Assembly (NCBI GenBank): GCA_014332745.1
Contig: JACONL010000001.1
Coordinates: 278,953-342,952 of the forward strand
Origin: Alphaproteobacteria bacterium GM7ARS4
GTDB lineage: Bacteria > Pseudomonadota > Alphaproteobacteria > GM7ARS4
Direction of reading: 5' to 3'
DNA: 64,000 nt
Shown here: positions 44,394 through 52,409 of the stretch, piece by piece
Numbering within the stretch: the stretch's first letter is position 1
Layout of the letters: the number at the start of each line of letters is the position of its first letter
Notes under the pieces: model-generated
What the model saw: only the letters and a program-made list of their open reading frames with translations
What the model was told of the DNA's origin: nothing
Databases searched by the model: none
Position numbers and translations under genes: made by a program

Positions 44394-44638
44394 AGATTGT
44401 CTATTTTGCGGCCCTTCGAACGACAATTGGGCGAGAGGAGGAAGCGATGACGCCTCCGCCTCATGTCCTCACCATAGGTGATTTGATGACGTGGCTTGCC
44501 ACGTTGAGCGATGCGCACAGGCGCGCTTTCTCACGTCCTTCCATTCAAGTGGCGGCAGATTGTCAGTATGTGGATAAAGACCATCGATTGCATGGCGTCA
44601 AGGAAGTCGCCTTTTTTCCTCCCGTGACGGGGGGGTAA
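44390..44638 (+). CDS. moaD: Molybdopterin synthase sulfur carrier subunit
   Basis: A ubiquitin-like small subunit, 82 residues, ending in the required PPVTGG with C-terminal Gly-Gly where the thiocarboxylate forms. FAALRTTIGREEEAMT is the usual N-terminal strand. It is followed 14 bases later by its partner moaE. Confidence 0.95.
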   Translation: MKIVYFAALRTTIGREEEAMTPPPHVLTIGDLMTWLATLSDAHRRAFSRPSIQVAADCQYVDKDHRLHGVKEVAFFPPVTGG

Positions 44639-44652
44639 AGGCGTCGGCTGTC

Positions 44653-45144
44653 ATGGTCTCTATCACGTTGCAATCCTCACCCATTGATGTGGGCTCTGTT
44701 TATGGACGTTTTGCGGACTCTGTCTCGTCTAGCGGCGCTGTGGCGATGTTTGTCGGGCGTATGCGCGCCTCGTGCCATCATCAGGGGCGCGCCTATACGT
44801 TACGCTCTATGACTCTAGAGCATTATCATGCGATGGCTCAACGACAGCTCGATGCGCTCGCTTCCCGCGCATGCGCACGCTGGACTCTCGAGGACATATG
44901 TATCGTCCATCGTTATGGGAAAATCCTTCCCCATGAGGTCATCGTGTTCATCGCCACAGGAGCAGAACACCGCCAGCCCGCCCTCGAGGCTTGCCACTTT
45001 TTGATAGATTGGCTCAAGGTGAAAGCGCCCTTTTGGAAATATGAAGAGACGAACAGCGGCGAGGGATTTTGGGTCGCCGCGCAGAATCGGGACGAACAAC
45101 AGGCGAACGGGTGGCATGAGAGCACCATGCCACACACGCCATGA
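44653..45144 (+). CDS. moaE: Molybdopterin synthase catalytic subunit
   Basis: Large subunit of molybdopterin synthase, 163 residues. Visible are FVGRMRASCH with LTLEHYHAMA-like region (MTLEHYHAMAQ), IVHRYGKILPHE and the active-site lysines in DWLKVKAPFWKYE. Completes the mobB-moeA-moaD-moaE set; moaA, moaC and mogA are not in the window. Confidence 0.95.
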   Translation: MVSITLQSSPIDVGSVYGRFADSVSSSGAVAMFVGRMRASCHHQGRAYTLRSMTLEHYHAMAQRQLDALASRACARWTLEDICIVHRYGKILPHEVIVFIATGAEHRQPALEACHFLIDWLKVKAPFWKYEETNSGEGFWVAAQNRDEQQANGWHESTMPHTP

Positions 45145-45164
45145 TGCCCACACAGCATGTCTCT

Positions 45165-46073
45165 CTACAGAGAGACGGACTCACACGTCTTATGGTGATG
45201 GCATGTCTGGCGCACATACGCTTGGAACGCCTCTATGAGGGTATCAACCAATGGATGTCCCTTCAACCTGACCGTCTCGATAGAGGCGATAGGCGTGACC
45301 TCAACGGCCGTCCCTGTGAGGAAAGCGGCATCCGCTGACTCTACATCTTTTGGTGTTATGACACGCTCGCAGACATCGATACCTTGGCGCTGTGCAATAT
45401 CGATGACGCATTGTCTCGTAATGCCATCGAGAAAACAATCGGGTATGGGCGTATGCAAGGCATCGTTGATGACAAAGAAAATGTTTGCTCCTGTGGACTC
45501 AGCGATATGGCCATGATGGTCGAGCATCAACGCATCGTCATAGCCTTTTTTTTCCACATGGTGCTTGCTGAGGGTGCATATCATGTAGAGTCCCGCTGCT
45601 TTTGCATGGACTGGCGCTGTATTGGCAGGAGGACGTCGCCATGGCGTATAGCCCAGACGAATGCCTTTTTTGCGGGTATCGGGGTCAAAGTAAGAGGGCC
45701 ACTCCCATGCGGCGATGGCCATATGGATGGTATTGCGTTGGGCGGATATGGCCATCATCTCGCTCCCTCGCCATGCGATGGGGCGCACATAGCCATTTTT
45801 TATGCCTTGCCTATGCAGGAGCTCGTAGGTCGCTCGGCTTATGGTCTCACTATCGAAGGGCAACGTAAAGCCCATCATCTTGGCAGACTCATGGAGGCGT
45901 TGCGTATGGTCGTCCAACTTAAAAACAACCCCATCATAGACGCGCTCGCCTTCGAACACGGCACTGGCATAATGGAGGCCATGGCTCAGCACATGGACGC
46001 ACGCTTCACGCCACGGCACAAAGCGATTATTATACCAGATGACGCCAGTCCGATTATCGAAACTCTCGAGCAT
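45165..46073 (-). CDS. ilvE: Branched-chain amino acid aminotransferase
   Basis: Fold-type IV PLP transaminase for valine, leucine and isoleucine, 302 residues. Expected elements: HYASAVFEGERVYDG, the PLP lysine in VHAKAAGLYM, ALMLDHHGHIAESTGANIFF, and the TGTAVEVTPI loop. Divergent from the response-regulator gene by 70 bases; ilvE beside a petR-type regulator is a known alphaproteobacterial neighbourhood. Confidence 0.94.
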   Translation of the reverse strand: MLESFDNRTGVIWYNNRFVPWREACVHVLSHGLHYASAVFEGERVYDGVVFKLDDHTQRLHESAKMMGFTLPFDSETISRATYELLHRQGIKNGYVRPIAWRGSEMMAISAQRNTIHMAIAAWEWPSYFDPDTRKKGIRLGYTPWRRPPANTAPVHAKAAGLYMICTLSKHHVEKKGYDDALMLDHHGHIAESTGANIFFVINDALHTPIPDCFLDGITRQCVIDIAQRQGIDVCERVITPKDVESADAAFLTGTAVEVTPIASIETVRLKGHPLVDTLIEAFQAYVRQTCHHHKTCESVSL

Positions 46074-46143
46074 GATGTTTCTCTGTCATTCTTATGGATG
46101 ATATGTCCCGCTAAAACCCCCGCCACAGCCTCAGTATAGCATA

Positions 46144-46860
46144 ATGTTAAAAAAACAGACGCACATTCTTGTTGTTGATGATGATGCGCGCTTGCGCACG
46201 TTGTTGGCGCATTATTTGTCGCAACATGGGTGTGTCGTCTCGTTGGCGTCTGACACCCAAGAGGCAGAACAGCTGTGCATGCGTATTCTCTTCGATATCA
46301 TTATCCTCGATGTCATGATGCCGCATGAGCATGGCACAACATGGGCGTCCCGCCTACGAGAGCGCAAAGAGAGAGTCCCTATTTTGATGTTGACGGCGAT
46401 GGCCCAACCGCAGGATCGTATTGCTGGTCTGGAGAGTGGTGTCGATGATTATCTTGCTAAACCCTTCGAGCCAAGAGAACTCTTGCTACGTATCCATGCC
46501 ATTCTCAGTCGTAGCGATGGGGCGCATGCCTCATCTCTCTGGTCTTTTGGTGCGTTCACCTTTGATGAAGAGGATGGTCTCTTGCGTTATGGCGCGGAAC
46601 GGGTGCGTTTGACATCAGGGGAGCGCGCCCTTTTACGTCAGCTTGCGCAGGGGCAAGGGCGTATCATCACGCGCCAGCAGCTCATGGAACGTCTGGATAT
46701 GTGCGGCTCTGAGCGCGTCATCGATACACAAATCAAGCGTCTCAGGCAAAAACTTCATATCATTGGCGGGGTGGATGTTCCTCTCCGCACCCACAGGGGT
46801 AAGGGCTATTCTTTAGACGTTGTGCGTTGTCGGCGGACAACAGAGCATAAGGGCTCGTAG
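46144..46860 (+). CDS. OmpR-family response regulator (PetR-like)
   Basis: A 238-residue response regulator: acidic pocket VVDDDARL, phosphoacceptor in IILDVMMPHEHG, conserved lysine in LAKPFEPREL, and a C-terminal winged helix with VIDTQIKRLRQKL and GKGYSL. The kinase gene begins two bases after its stop, so the two form an operon and presumably a pair. The ilvE neighbour points to the PetR group, but the signal is unknown. Confidence 0.93.
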   Translation: MLKKQTHILVVDDDARLRTLLAHYLSQHGCVVSLASDTQEAEQLCMRILFDIIILDVMMPHEHGTTWASRLRERKERVPILMLTAMAQPQDRIAGLESGVDDYLAKPFEPRELLLRIHAILSRSDGAHASSLWSFGAFTFDEEDGLLRYGAERVRLTSGERALLRQLAQGQGRIITRQQLMERLDMCGSERVIDTQIKRLRQKLHIIGGVDVPLRTHRGKGYSLDVVRCRRTTEHKGS

Positions 46861-46861
46861 G

Positions 46862-48298
46862 GTGAAACGTTACCTCCCTAAGACACTGATGGGGCGTTCG
46901 CAACTCATCTTGTGGGCGCCTATGATGTTGCTATGGATTTTGCTGACATGGGCATTTTTCGACCGCCTATGGGACACCCATAGTCGCCGCTTGGCTGAGG
47001 ATGTCGTTGGTGATATTGCCTTAGCGGACCAGCTGTTGACGGATTTTCCCCATCAACGCGCCTTCTTGTTTCCTTTGATGGCGGAAAAAACGGAGATAGA
47101 ATTCACCTTCACAGAACGTCCTCGTGACTCTTCGGTTGCGTCAGTTCAGGAGAAAGACTTTTACATTGATTATCGGCGCTTCCTTCAAGAGTCTCTCTCG
47201 AGGAGATTTCCTCAGCGCCATGTGACATTTCGCACCGACCGTGGGCTCAGAAAAACGCTTATTTGGATAGAACGCGATGAAGAGCCACAGGGTGTTCTCC
47301 ATGCTGTTGTGCCTCGTCATCGCCTGTTTAACTCAACGACATCGGTGTTTGTCGTCTTCATGACATTCGGCGCGTTATTCTTTGTGAGTATCGCCGCGCT
47401 CTTCATGCGGAATCAGATACGTCCCATGAACGACCTTGCCCATGCGATGGAGACGTTCGGGCAGGGACATGATAGCGATATGGAGGATGGGCGCGCTGAG
47501 CAGGATAAGCCTCTGACGTTGCGTGGGGCGAGAGAAGTGAGACGAGCCATTGCCGTCTTTCAGGGCATGAAAGAGCGTATTAAGCGCCATTGGCAGCAAC
47601 AATATATGGTTTTGACGTCCATCTCTCACGACATCAACACAGTCATCGCCCGTATGAAACTACAGCTGGCCATCGCTGATGGCAAAGACATGAAAAGCAC
47701 ATGTGACTCTGGGGATACGGATAACAAGGCGCTCATGGCTGGCCTTGAGCAAGATGTGACGCTCTTACAGAACATCGTCAAGGAGTATATCGATTTTCTA
47801 CGGGTGGGAGGACGAAAGCCACAGGACGATATCGAGGATGTGGATGTGGAAGAGATGCTCGAGACTCTCTTGGAGGATGTTCCCCGTCCTTTAAGGAAGA
47901 GCATACGTCTCGTTGGGCGCGAACAAGGGGCAAAGAAAGAGACAAAACGCCTCATGGTGAAAGCCCATAGAGGCGACCTCAAGCGTTGCCTGATGAACAT
48001 TCTTCATAATGCGGAACGTTTTGCTGAGACCATCGAATTGTCTGTCCATGCTGGGCGGGACGGCCTGTCCGTCATTGTTGATGATGATGGCGTTGGCATT
48101 GCGCCTTCGATGCGCGAAGAGGCGTTGCGTCCGTTTTCTCGTTTGGATACGTCGCGTAATCTCAACCATGAAGGCGTTGGTTTAGGGCTTGCCATTGCTG
48201 ATACGGTGATGCGTCAGCATCAGGGACGGATCATGCTAGAGGAGTCGCCCTTGGGGGGGTTGAGAGTCAGACTCTTTTTTCCTAAAGAACGGACGTGA
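46862..48298 (+). CDS. EnvZ-like sensor histidine kinase
   Basis: A membrane kinase of about 478 residues. Two membrane helices (about residues 10-30 and 160-185) flank a periplasmic domain, then HAMP, an H-box SISHDINTVIARMKLQL, N-box NILHNAERFA, and ATP-binding VDDDGVGIA and GVGLGLAIADTV. The H-box is unusual: the proline that normally follows H-D-x-R-T is Val and the Arg is Asn. I prefer GTG at 46862, directly after the regulator stop, to an ATG at 46820 inside it. Convergent with proC, three bases apart. Confidence 0.9.
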   Translation: MKRYLPKTLMGRSQLILWAPMMLLWILLTWAFFDRLWDTHSRRLAEDVVGDIALADQLLTDFPHQRAFLFPLMAEKTEIEFTFTERPRDSSVASVQEKDFYIDYRRFLQESLSRRFPQRHVTFRTDRGLRKTLIWIERDEEPQGVLHAVVPRHRLFNSTTSVFVVFMTFGALFFVSIAALFMRNQIRPMNDLAHAMETFGQGHDSDMEDGRAEQDKPLTLRGAREVRRAIAVFQGMKERIKRHWQQQYMVLTSISHDINTVIARMKLQLAIADGKDMKSTCDSGDTDNKALMAGLEQDVTLLQNIVKEYIDFLRVGGRKPQDDIEDVDVEEMLETLLEDVPRPLRKSIRLVGREQGAKKETKRLMVKAHRGDLKRCLMNILHNAERFAETIELSVHAGRDGLSVIVDDDGVGIAPSMREEALRPFSRLDTSRNLNHEGVGLGLAIADTVMRQHQGRIMLEESPLGGLRVRLFFPKERT

Positions 48299-48300
48299 GC

Positions 48301-49170
48301 CTATGGGGAGGGGGCGTGTGTGTGTTTTGGCGTTTCTTCTGCCAATTGTTTGGCGCGTCTCATGGCCTGTTCGATGGCGCGTTGGATGATGGCGTCCCAT
48401 GTGTCGGTGTGATGTTGGAAGACATCTATGGCGGCTGCTGTTGTTCCTTGTGGGCTTGTGACGCGTGCGCGTAATGTTCGAGGCGCTTCCTTTTTTTCGA
48501 TGGCGAGGGCGGTAGCGCCATCCACCATCGATAAGGCAAGCTGTTGGGCATCTGCCTCACTGAGCCCATAATGCGCGCCAGCCTTCGTGAGACATTCGAG
48601 AAAGTAGTAGAGGTAGGCGGGACCGCTCCCACATAAGGCGGTGATGATGTCAAAACGTTCCTCTTCCTCAAGCCATAATGTCATCCCAAGACAGGCAAAG
48701 AGCCTATGGACATGAGCACAACATGGCGTGTCTTTGGCATGGGCGCTGTACAGGGCTGTGATTCCTTTGCCAATGGCGCATGCGAGATTCGGCATAGCCC
48801 TGATGATGACGCTGTGGCCTAGATGGTGGGCAATAGAGGCGAGAGGTATGCCAGCCGCCACCGACACGATACAAGATGACAGAGGGGGGAGTCGCTGACA
48901 GAGCGTTCCGACGACATGCGCTATCTGTTGTGGTTTGACCGCTAAGACGATACAAGAGAAATGTATCTCGTTGAACGGAATATCGTCACTATGTCCGATA
49001 ATATGGGATGAGGGAAGCCACGATTCCCATGATGTCCGGCATAGAGAGTCGGTATCCAGCAGGTAAAGGGAGCGAGGATCTCTTTGTGCCTTGAGCCATC
49101 CTCTCAACAACGCCCCGCCCATATGGCCGCCGCCTATGACAAGGACGGAGTCGAACGAAGAGAGTGCCAT
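48301..49170 (-). CDS. proC: Pyrroline-5-carboxylate reductase
   Basis: Final step of proline synthesis. The NADP loop VLVIGGGHMGGALLRGWL is at residues 9-26; AVKPQQ, MPNLAC, ALCGSGPAYLYYFLE and VTSPQGTTAAAIDVF are diagnostic. 289 residues. It follows the YbjN-like gene by 15 bases; ubiK-ybjN-proC is a conserved alphaproteobacterial order. Confidence 0.96.
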   Translation of the reverse strand: MALSSFDSVLVIGGGHMGGALLRGWLKAQRDPRSLYLLDTDSLCRTSWESWLPSSHIIGHSDDIPFNEIHFSCIVLAVKPQQIAHVVGTLCQRLPPLSSCIVSVAAGIPLASIAHHLGHSVIIRAMPNLACAIGKGITALYSAHAKDTPCCAHVHRLFACLGMTLWLEEEERFDIITALCGSGPAYLYYFLECLTKAGAHYGLSEADAQQLALSMVDGATALAIEKKEAPRTLRARVTSPQGTTAAAIDVFQHHTDTWDAIIQRAIEQAMRRAKQLAEETPKHTHAPSP

Positions 49171-49185
49171 CGCACTGGCACGCGT

Positions 49186-49692
49186 TTAAGCTTGTCCTTG
49201 CACGTCAAGGAGCGCCGATTCGAGAGCTTTTCGAGGGTCTAAACCGCCCCATATGACCATCTGTAGGGATGGGTAGAAACGTTCGCAATGTGCCAGTGCC
49301 GACTCGATCATTTTCTCAGCATGGTGATGACTGCCATCCATATCCTGAAGCGAGAAAAGAGCCGTATGCCGATAAGAGATAACGCCACTATCCCTATCAA
49401 TCCCCATATGTCCCATCCACAGATGATTGTTCAACAGGCAGATAAGACGCTCGATGGCATCTTGGGCCCGCATGGGGACTTTAATATCGGGAACACATGA
49501 AAATTGGAGCGTATGACACTCTGCTCGCCACAGCAAATACAACCCATAGATGCCATGCTCTTTCTGACACTGAAGAACGAGGGCGCTGTCATCCTCACGC
49601 TGACAGAACCACCCATGATGGTGGGCATAGGATTCCACCATGTCAAGGAGATGAGACGATGAGGGAGGGTCAAAATTCGTTCTCTGCACCAT
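49186..49692 (-). CDS. YbjN-domain protein
   Basis: A 168-residue YbjN-like protein, a fold related to type III secretion chaperones and of uncertain role. The pattern LLNNHLWMGHMGIDRDSGVISYRH (in two parts: LLNNHLWMGHMG and GVISYRH) is typical. GGAG ten bases upstream supports the ATG at 49692; the longer frame to 49758 enters the G-rich leader. First gene of a unit with proC. Confidence 0.85.
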   Translation of the reverse strand: MVQRTNFDPPSSSHLLDMVESYAHHHGWFCQREDDSALVLQCQKEHGIYGLYLLWRAECHTLQFSCVPDIKVPMRAQDAIERLICLLNNHLWMGHMGIDRDSGVISYRHTALFSLQDMDGSHHHAEKMIESALAHCERFYPSLQMVIWGGLDPRKALESALLDVQGQA

Positions 49693-49744
49693 GATACAAC
49701 GCTCCGTTGACGTTCTAACGTGTAAGAGAGCCTCTGTTCTTACA

Positions 49745-49768
49745 CCCCCTTCCCTCACAACCCCTCCC
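49745..49768 (-). other. G-quadruplex motif in the ybjN-proC leader
   Basis: Minus-strand sequence has GGG, A, GGGG, TTGTGA, GGG, AA, GGGGG: four G-runs with loops of 1, 6 and 2, a standard quadruplex pattern, with more G-runs up to 49800. It lies 53-76 bases before the ybjN start, so it would be in the mRNA if transcription starts near 49839 (see promoter at 49846). Confidence 0.6.
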
Positions 49769-49845
49769 TTGCCTTCCTACCCTGTCCACCACCCCTGCCC
49801 TATCACGCCATGATAATACGTGGGAACAAGACGATGGCACAAGCA

Positions 49846-49876
49846 TATATAGCGTCCTTTACCCTCAATATGTCAA
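49846..49876 (-). promoter_or_regulatory. Putative promoter of ybjN-proC
   Basis: Minus strand TTGACA (49876-49871), 19 bases, TATATA (49851-49846). The spacing is long, otherwise both hexamers are strong. It lies just beyond the end of ubiK. Confidence 0.4.
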
Positions 49877-49900
49877 TATATAGTATCATGCGTGCGCCTG

Positions 49901-50158
49901 TCATGCTTTTCTGTGTGATTTTTTATCCGTTTGTTGCATATTTTCCAATTGGGCGACTTTTTTTTGGGTTTCTTCCAGTTGGGCGCGCAAGGCATCGAGG
50001 TCTTCTCGACGTGCGAGCGCCATGTCGCTCAAGATTTTTTGGCACGTATGATGAACGAGGATGCGTAGGTCGTCAGACACCGAGTCAGCGATGTGAAGAG
50101 CGCCCTGGGCGAGCATGGATAGGTCGTCTAGAATCTTTTTGCGTGGTTGGTCGTCCAT
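49901..50158 (-). CDS. UbiK/BMFP-family accessory factor
   Basis: An 85-residue protein of the BMFP/UbiK family: an amphipathic N-terminal part (QPRKKILDDLSMLAQGALHIADSVSDDL) and a C-terminal coiled coil (LALRREDLDALRAQLEETQKKVAQLE-like, residues 47-74). In E. coli UbiK supports ubiquinone synthesis. Together with the COQ9-like gene it points to ubiquinone as main quinone. The start codon abuts a G-run repeat. Confidence 0.88.
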   Translation of the reverse strand: MDDQPRKKILDDLSMLAQGALHIADSVSDDLRILVHHTCQKILSDMALARREDLDALRAQLEETQKKVAQLENMQQTDKKSHRKA

Positions 50159-50189
50159 GGGTCTGTGGGGTCTATGGGGGGTCTATGGG
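50159..50189 (+). repeat. G-run tandem repeat abutting the ubiK start codon (quadruplex motif)
   Basis: GGG TCTGT GGGG TCTAT GGGGGG TCTAT GGG on the plus strand: four G-runs separated by five-base loops, also a 9-10-nt tandem repeat. It ends exactly at the complement of the ubiK ATG, on the template strand of that gene. Confidence 0.75.
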
Positions 50190-50334
50190 TCTGTCGTGAG
50201 CGTGAGCCTTTTAGGGCGCGCTGAGGGCGCACTGGGGGGGTATGGCTGATGCATTTTCGTATCCACACCTTGTCTTTACGTATATAGTTGTTGACGTGAA
50301 GGAGGAAAGGAAAATAGTGCATGGGAGGATGATG

Positions 50335-50940
50335 ATGGTATCGAAGGAGTCGTTAGATGTGCGCTCTGTGTTTATGGAGGGACGGACGTACAGCACATGG
50401 CGTCAGGACAAGGTCGATGATACGCTCTTACGCGACATTTATGGCATGGCGCGCATGGGGCCTACGAGCATGAATGTGTGTCCTTTGCGTGTTTTGTTTG
50501 TGCGTGAGAAGGAGGACAAGGAGAAGCTTGTCCCATGTCTGAGTCCGGGCAATGTGGAGAAGACGCGCCATGCGCCAGTGACGGCGATTTTTGCCTATGA
50601 TATGGCGTTTTATGAGCGCATGGATGTTTTAGCACCCCACGTGTCCTACGAGGACATGGTGGCTCGTCATAGGAAGGATAAGGAGAGGACAGAGAAAACA
50701 GCATCCTTCAATGCTCACTTACAAGCCGCCTATATGATGATTGCTGCCCGTGGCATGGGGCTTGATTGCGGTCCTATGGGAGGGTTTGTGGCACAGCGGG
50801 TGGATGAGGCGTTCTTTCAAGAGTCGCCGCGGGCGTCTTGGCGTTCCTTCTTGTTATGCAATATGGGGCATGGGGAGGCGCAAGGTCTGCGGGCGAGGGC
50901 TTATCGCCTCTCTTTTGACGAAGCATGCGCCATTTTGTGA
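50335..50940 (+). CDS. Nitroreductase-family protein, RutE/malonic semialdehyde reductase type
   Basis: A 201-residue flavoprotein. Features of the RutE/HadB group: YSTWRQDKVDDTLLRDIYGMARMGPTSMN (key part GPTSMN), APVTAIFAYDMAFYE, and AARGMGLDCGPMGGF. Members reduce malonic semialdehyde or act as FMN nitroreductases. Three ATGs follow GGGAGG; the third at 50335 has six-base spacing and gives the usual start. The 3' end overlaps the VanX-like gene by 40 bases, a long convergent overlap. Confidence 0.82.
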   Translation: MVSKESLDVRSVFMEGRTYSTWRQDKVDDTLLRDIYGMARMGPTSMNVCPLRVLFVREKEDKEKLVPCLSPGNVEKTRHAPVTAIFAYDMAFYERMDVLAPHVSYEDMVARHRKDKERTEKTASFNAHLQAAYMMIAARGMGLDCGPMGGFVAQRVDEAFFQESPRASWRSFLLCNMGHGEAQGLRARAYRLSFDEACAIL

Positions 50941-51521
50941 GGCACATATTTCCGTGCGTCCTGTGCCACCATACCGCCTTCGATGGCCTTGTCGCTATGG
51001 AGGGGATAGCGTTTGCTGTTAAAGAGTTGATAATGCCACCATTCATGGATGTAGAAATCCCATCCTGCCGATACCATAATGCCGAGCAAGCAGTAGCGGT
51101 TGGCTTGTGCTTGCTGTGAGAGGGAGAGTGCGCCGTGATAAGAACGTGGTGTGAAATCATCAAAATCTGTTCCCATATCGAGGGCGACTCCCTGTCCGTC
51201 GACGAGGGTGACATCGAGGGCAACGCCACGGGAATGGGGAGAGCCACGTTCGGGGTGAGCGACAAAACGTTCGTCTGGAAAAAAATGCCATAACGCCCAT
51301 TGCGTCTCTGTTGGGCGAAAGGCATCGAGAATGCGCAGGCGATAGTTTTGTTGGGCGGCGAGTGCTATGGCTTTGTCTAAGAGGGGTATGGCGTCCTTGT
51401 GGAGATAGGCTTTGGCGCGGTCAGAATCATAGAGGCAGTGAGACGTGACGTTACTTGGCGATGCATAGGCGAGGTTTATGTCGACGTTATCGTTGGCGGG
51501 AATGGGGACAAGAGAAGACAT
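50901..51521 (-). CDS. D-alanyl-D-alanine dipeptidase, VanX/DdpX type
   Basis: A 206-residue M15D zinc peptidase. Zinc ligands are in SPHSRGVALDVTL (S-x-H-x-x-G-x-x-x-D) and EWWHYQLF (E-x-x-H); the arginine in DAFRPTETQ is also conserved. It hydrolyses D-Ala-D-Ala from peptidoglycan turnover; in non-resistant bacteria this is nutritional or recycling. No signal peptide, so cytoplasmic. Divergent from tsaB by 21 bases. Confidence 0.9.
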   Translation of the reverse strand: MSSLVPIPANDNVDINLAYASPSNVTSHCLYDSDRAKAYLHKDAIPLLDKAIALAAQQNYRLRILDAFRPTETQWALWHFFPDERFVAHPERGSPHSRGVALDVTLVDGQGVALDMGTDFDDFTPRSYHGALSLSQQAQANRYCLLGIMVSAGWDFYIHEWWHYQLFNSKRYPLHSDKAIEGGMVAQDARKYVPHKMAHASSKERR

Positions 51522-51542
51522 AGGAGCAGAGAAGGGAGAGAG

Positions 51543-52409
51543 ATGGTAAGAAACGCACGAAGAACAAAAAGACGCCTCTTAGGGTTAGAATGTTGCTTGA
51601 ATGGCTGTTCTGTTGCTTATATGGAGGGTGATGATGTGCTTTTCAGCCGTTGTGCTGCCCATGTTGTTTATGTGGTTGATGTTCCTCATGTCTCTCATAC
51701 TCTCCAGGCGCCTCAGGCGTCCCAGGCACCCCAGGGCCGTGATAGGAAACAGGGTGGGTGGGGGAAAGCTGTCTTTTCTTCTCGAGGGGTCGCTGAGAGG
51801 CTTCTCCTCTTTATAGAGGAGTGTTTTACGTTTTGCAAAATAACAGCAGATGCCATCGATGCTGTCGTGGCGGTGCGGGGCCCTGGGTCATTTACTGGCG
51901 TGCGTGCGTGTCTGAGTGCGGCGCATGCATGCGCTCTCTCTGCCTCTTGTCCTGTGCATGGCGTCACGACATTCGATATGTTGGCATGGTCTTATGGCGA
52001 GTCCTATGGCGCTCAGTTGGAGGGTGACGCTGTGTATCCTATGCGTGTCATAGTGCCAGCAGTGGGGGACGCCATCTATGGTCAAGAGTATCGCATGCAT
52101 ACGTCTGAGGCGGGCGTTGTCTCTCGCCTTGTGTCTCATGGCAAGGTCCGACATGGCACGTTACACGATGAATGCCATGCTCGAGGGGACAAAAAACAAG
52201 GCGTGAGCGTGATTCCGTCATGTGTGGCGGCGTCTGTTCCCTCAATGACGCACGCCTATGGCGTTGCGCCTCACGCTGTGCATGCGCTCCGTTATTGTCT
52301 TTGTCATGGTCTCTGTGAGGACACGAGGCAAGAGCACACACGCGCATCCCCACAGGCCTTTCATGTGGTCGAACCTTTTTATGGACGAGGGCATTATGCA
52401 TCCGCTTAG
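51543..52409 (+). CDS. tsaB: tRNA threonylcarbamoyladenosine synthesis protein TsaB
   Basis: Partner of TsaD in t6A37 modification. The signature VAVRGPGSFTGVRACLSAAH (about residues 106-125) is clear; the LGLECCLNGCSVAY N terminus is ASKHA-like. At 288 residues it is longer than usual (about 230) partly through a 9-nt tandem repeat encoding QAPQASQAPQ (51702-51737) in the surface segment after VPHVSHTL. GGGAGAG precedes the ATG. The rimI gene that often follows is absent; a nuclease gene overlaps the end. Confidence 0.88.
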   Translation: MVRNARRTKRRLLGLECCLNGCSVAYMEGDDVLFSRCAAHVVYVVDVPHVSHTLQAPQASQAPQGRDRKQGGWGKAVFSSRGVAERLLLFIEECFTFCKITADAIDAVVAVRGPGSFTGVRACLSAAHACALSASCPVHGVTTFDMLAWSYGESYGAQLEGDAVYPMRVIVPAVGDAIYGQEYRMHTSEAGVVSRLVSHGKVRHGTLHDECHARGDKKQGVSVIPSCVAASVPSMTHAYGVAPHAVHALRYCLCHGLCEDTRQEHTRASPQAFHVVEPFYGRGHYASA

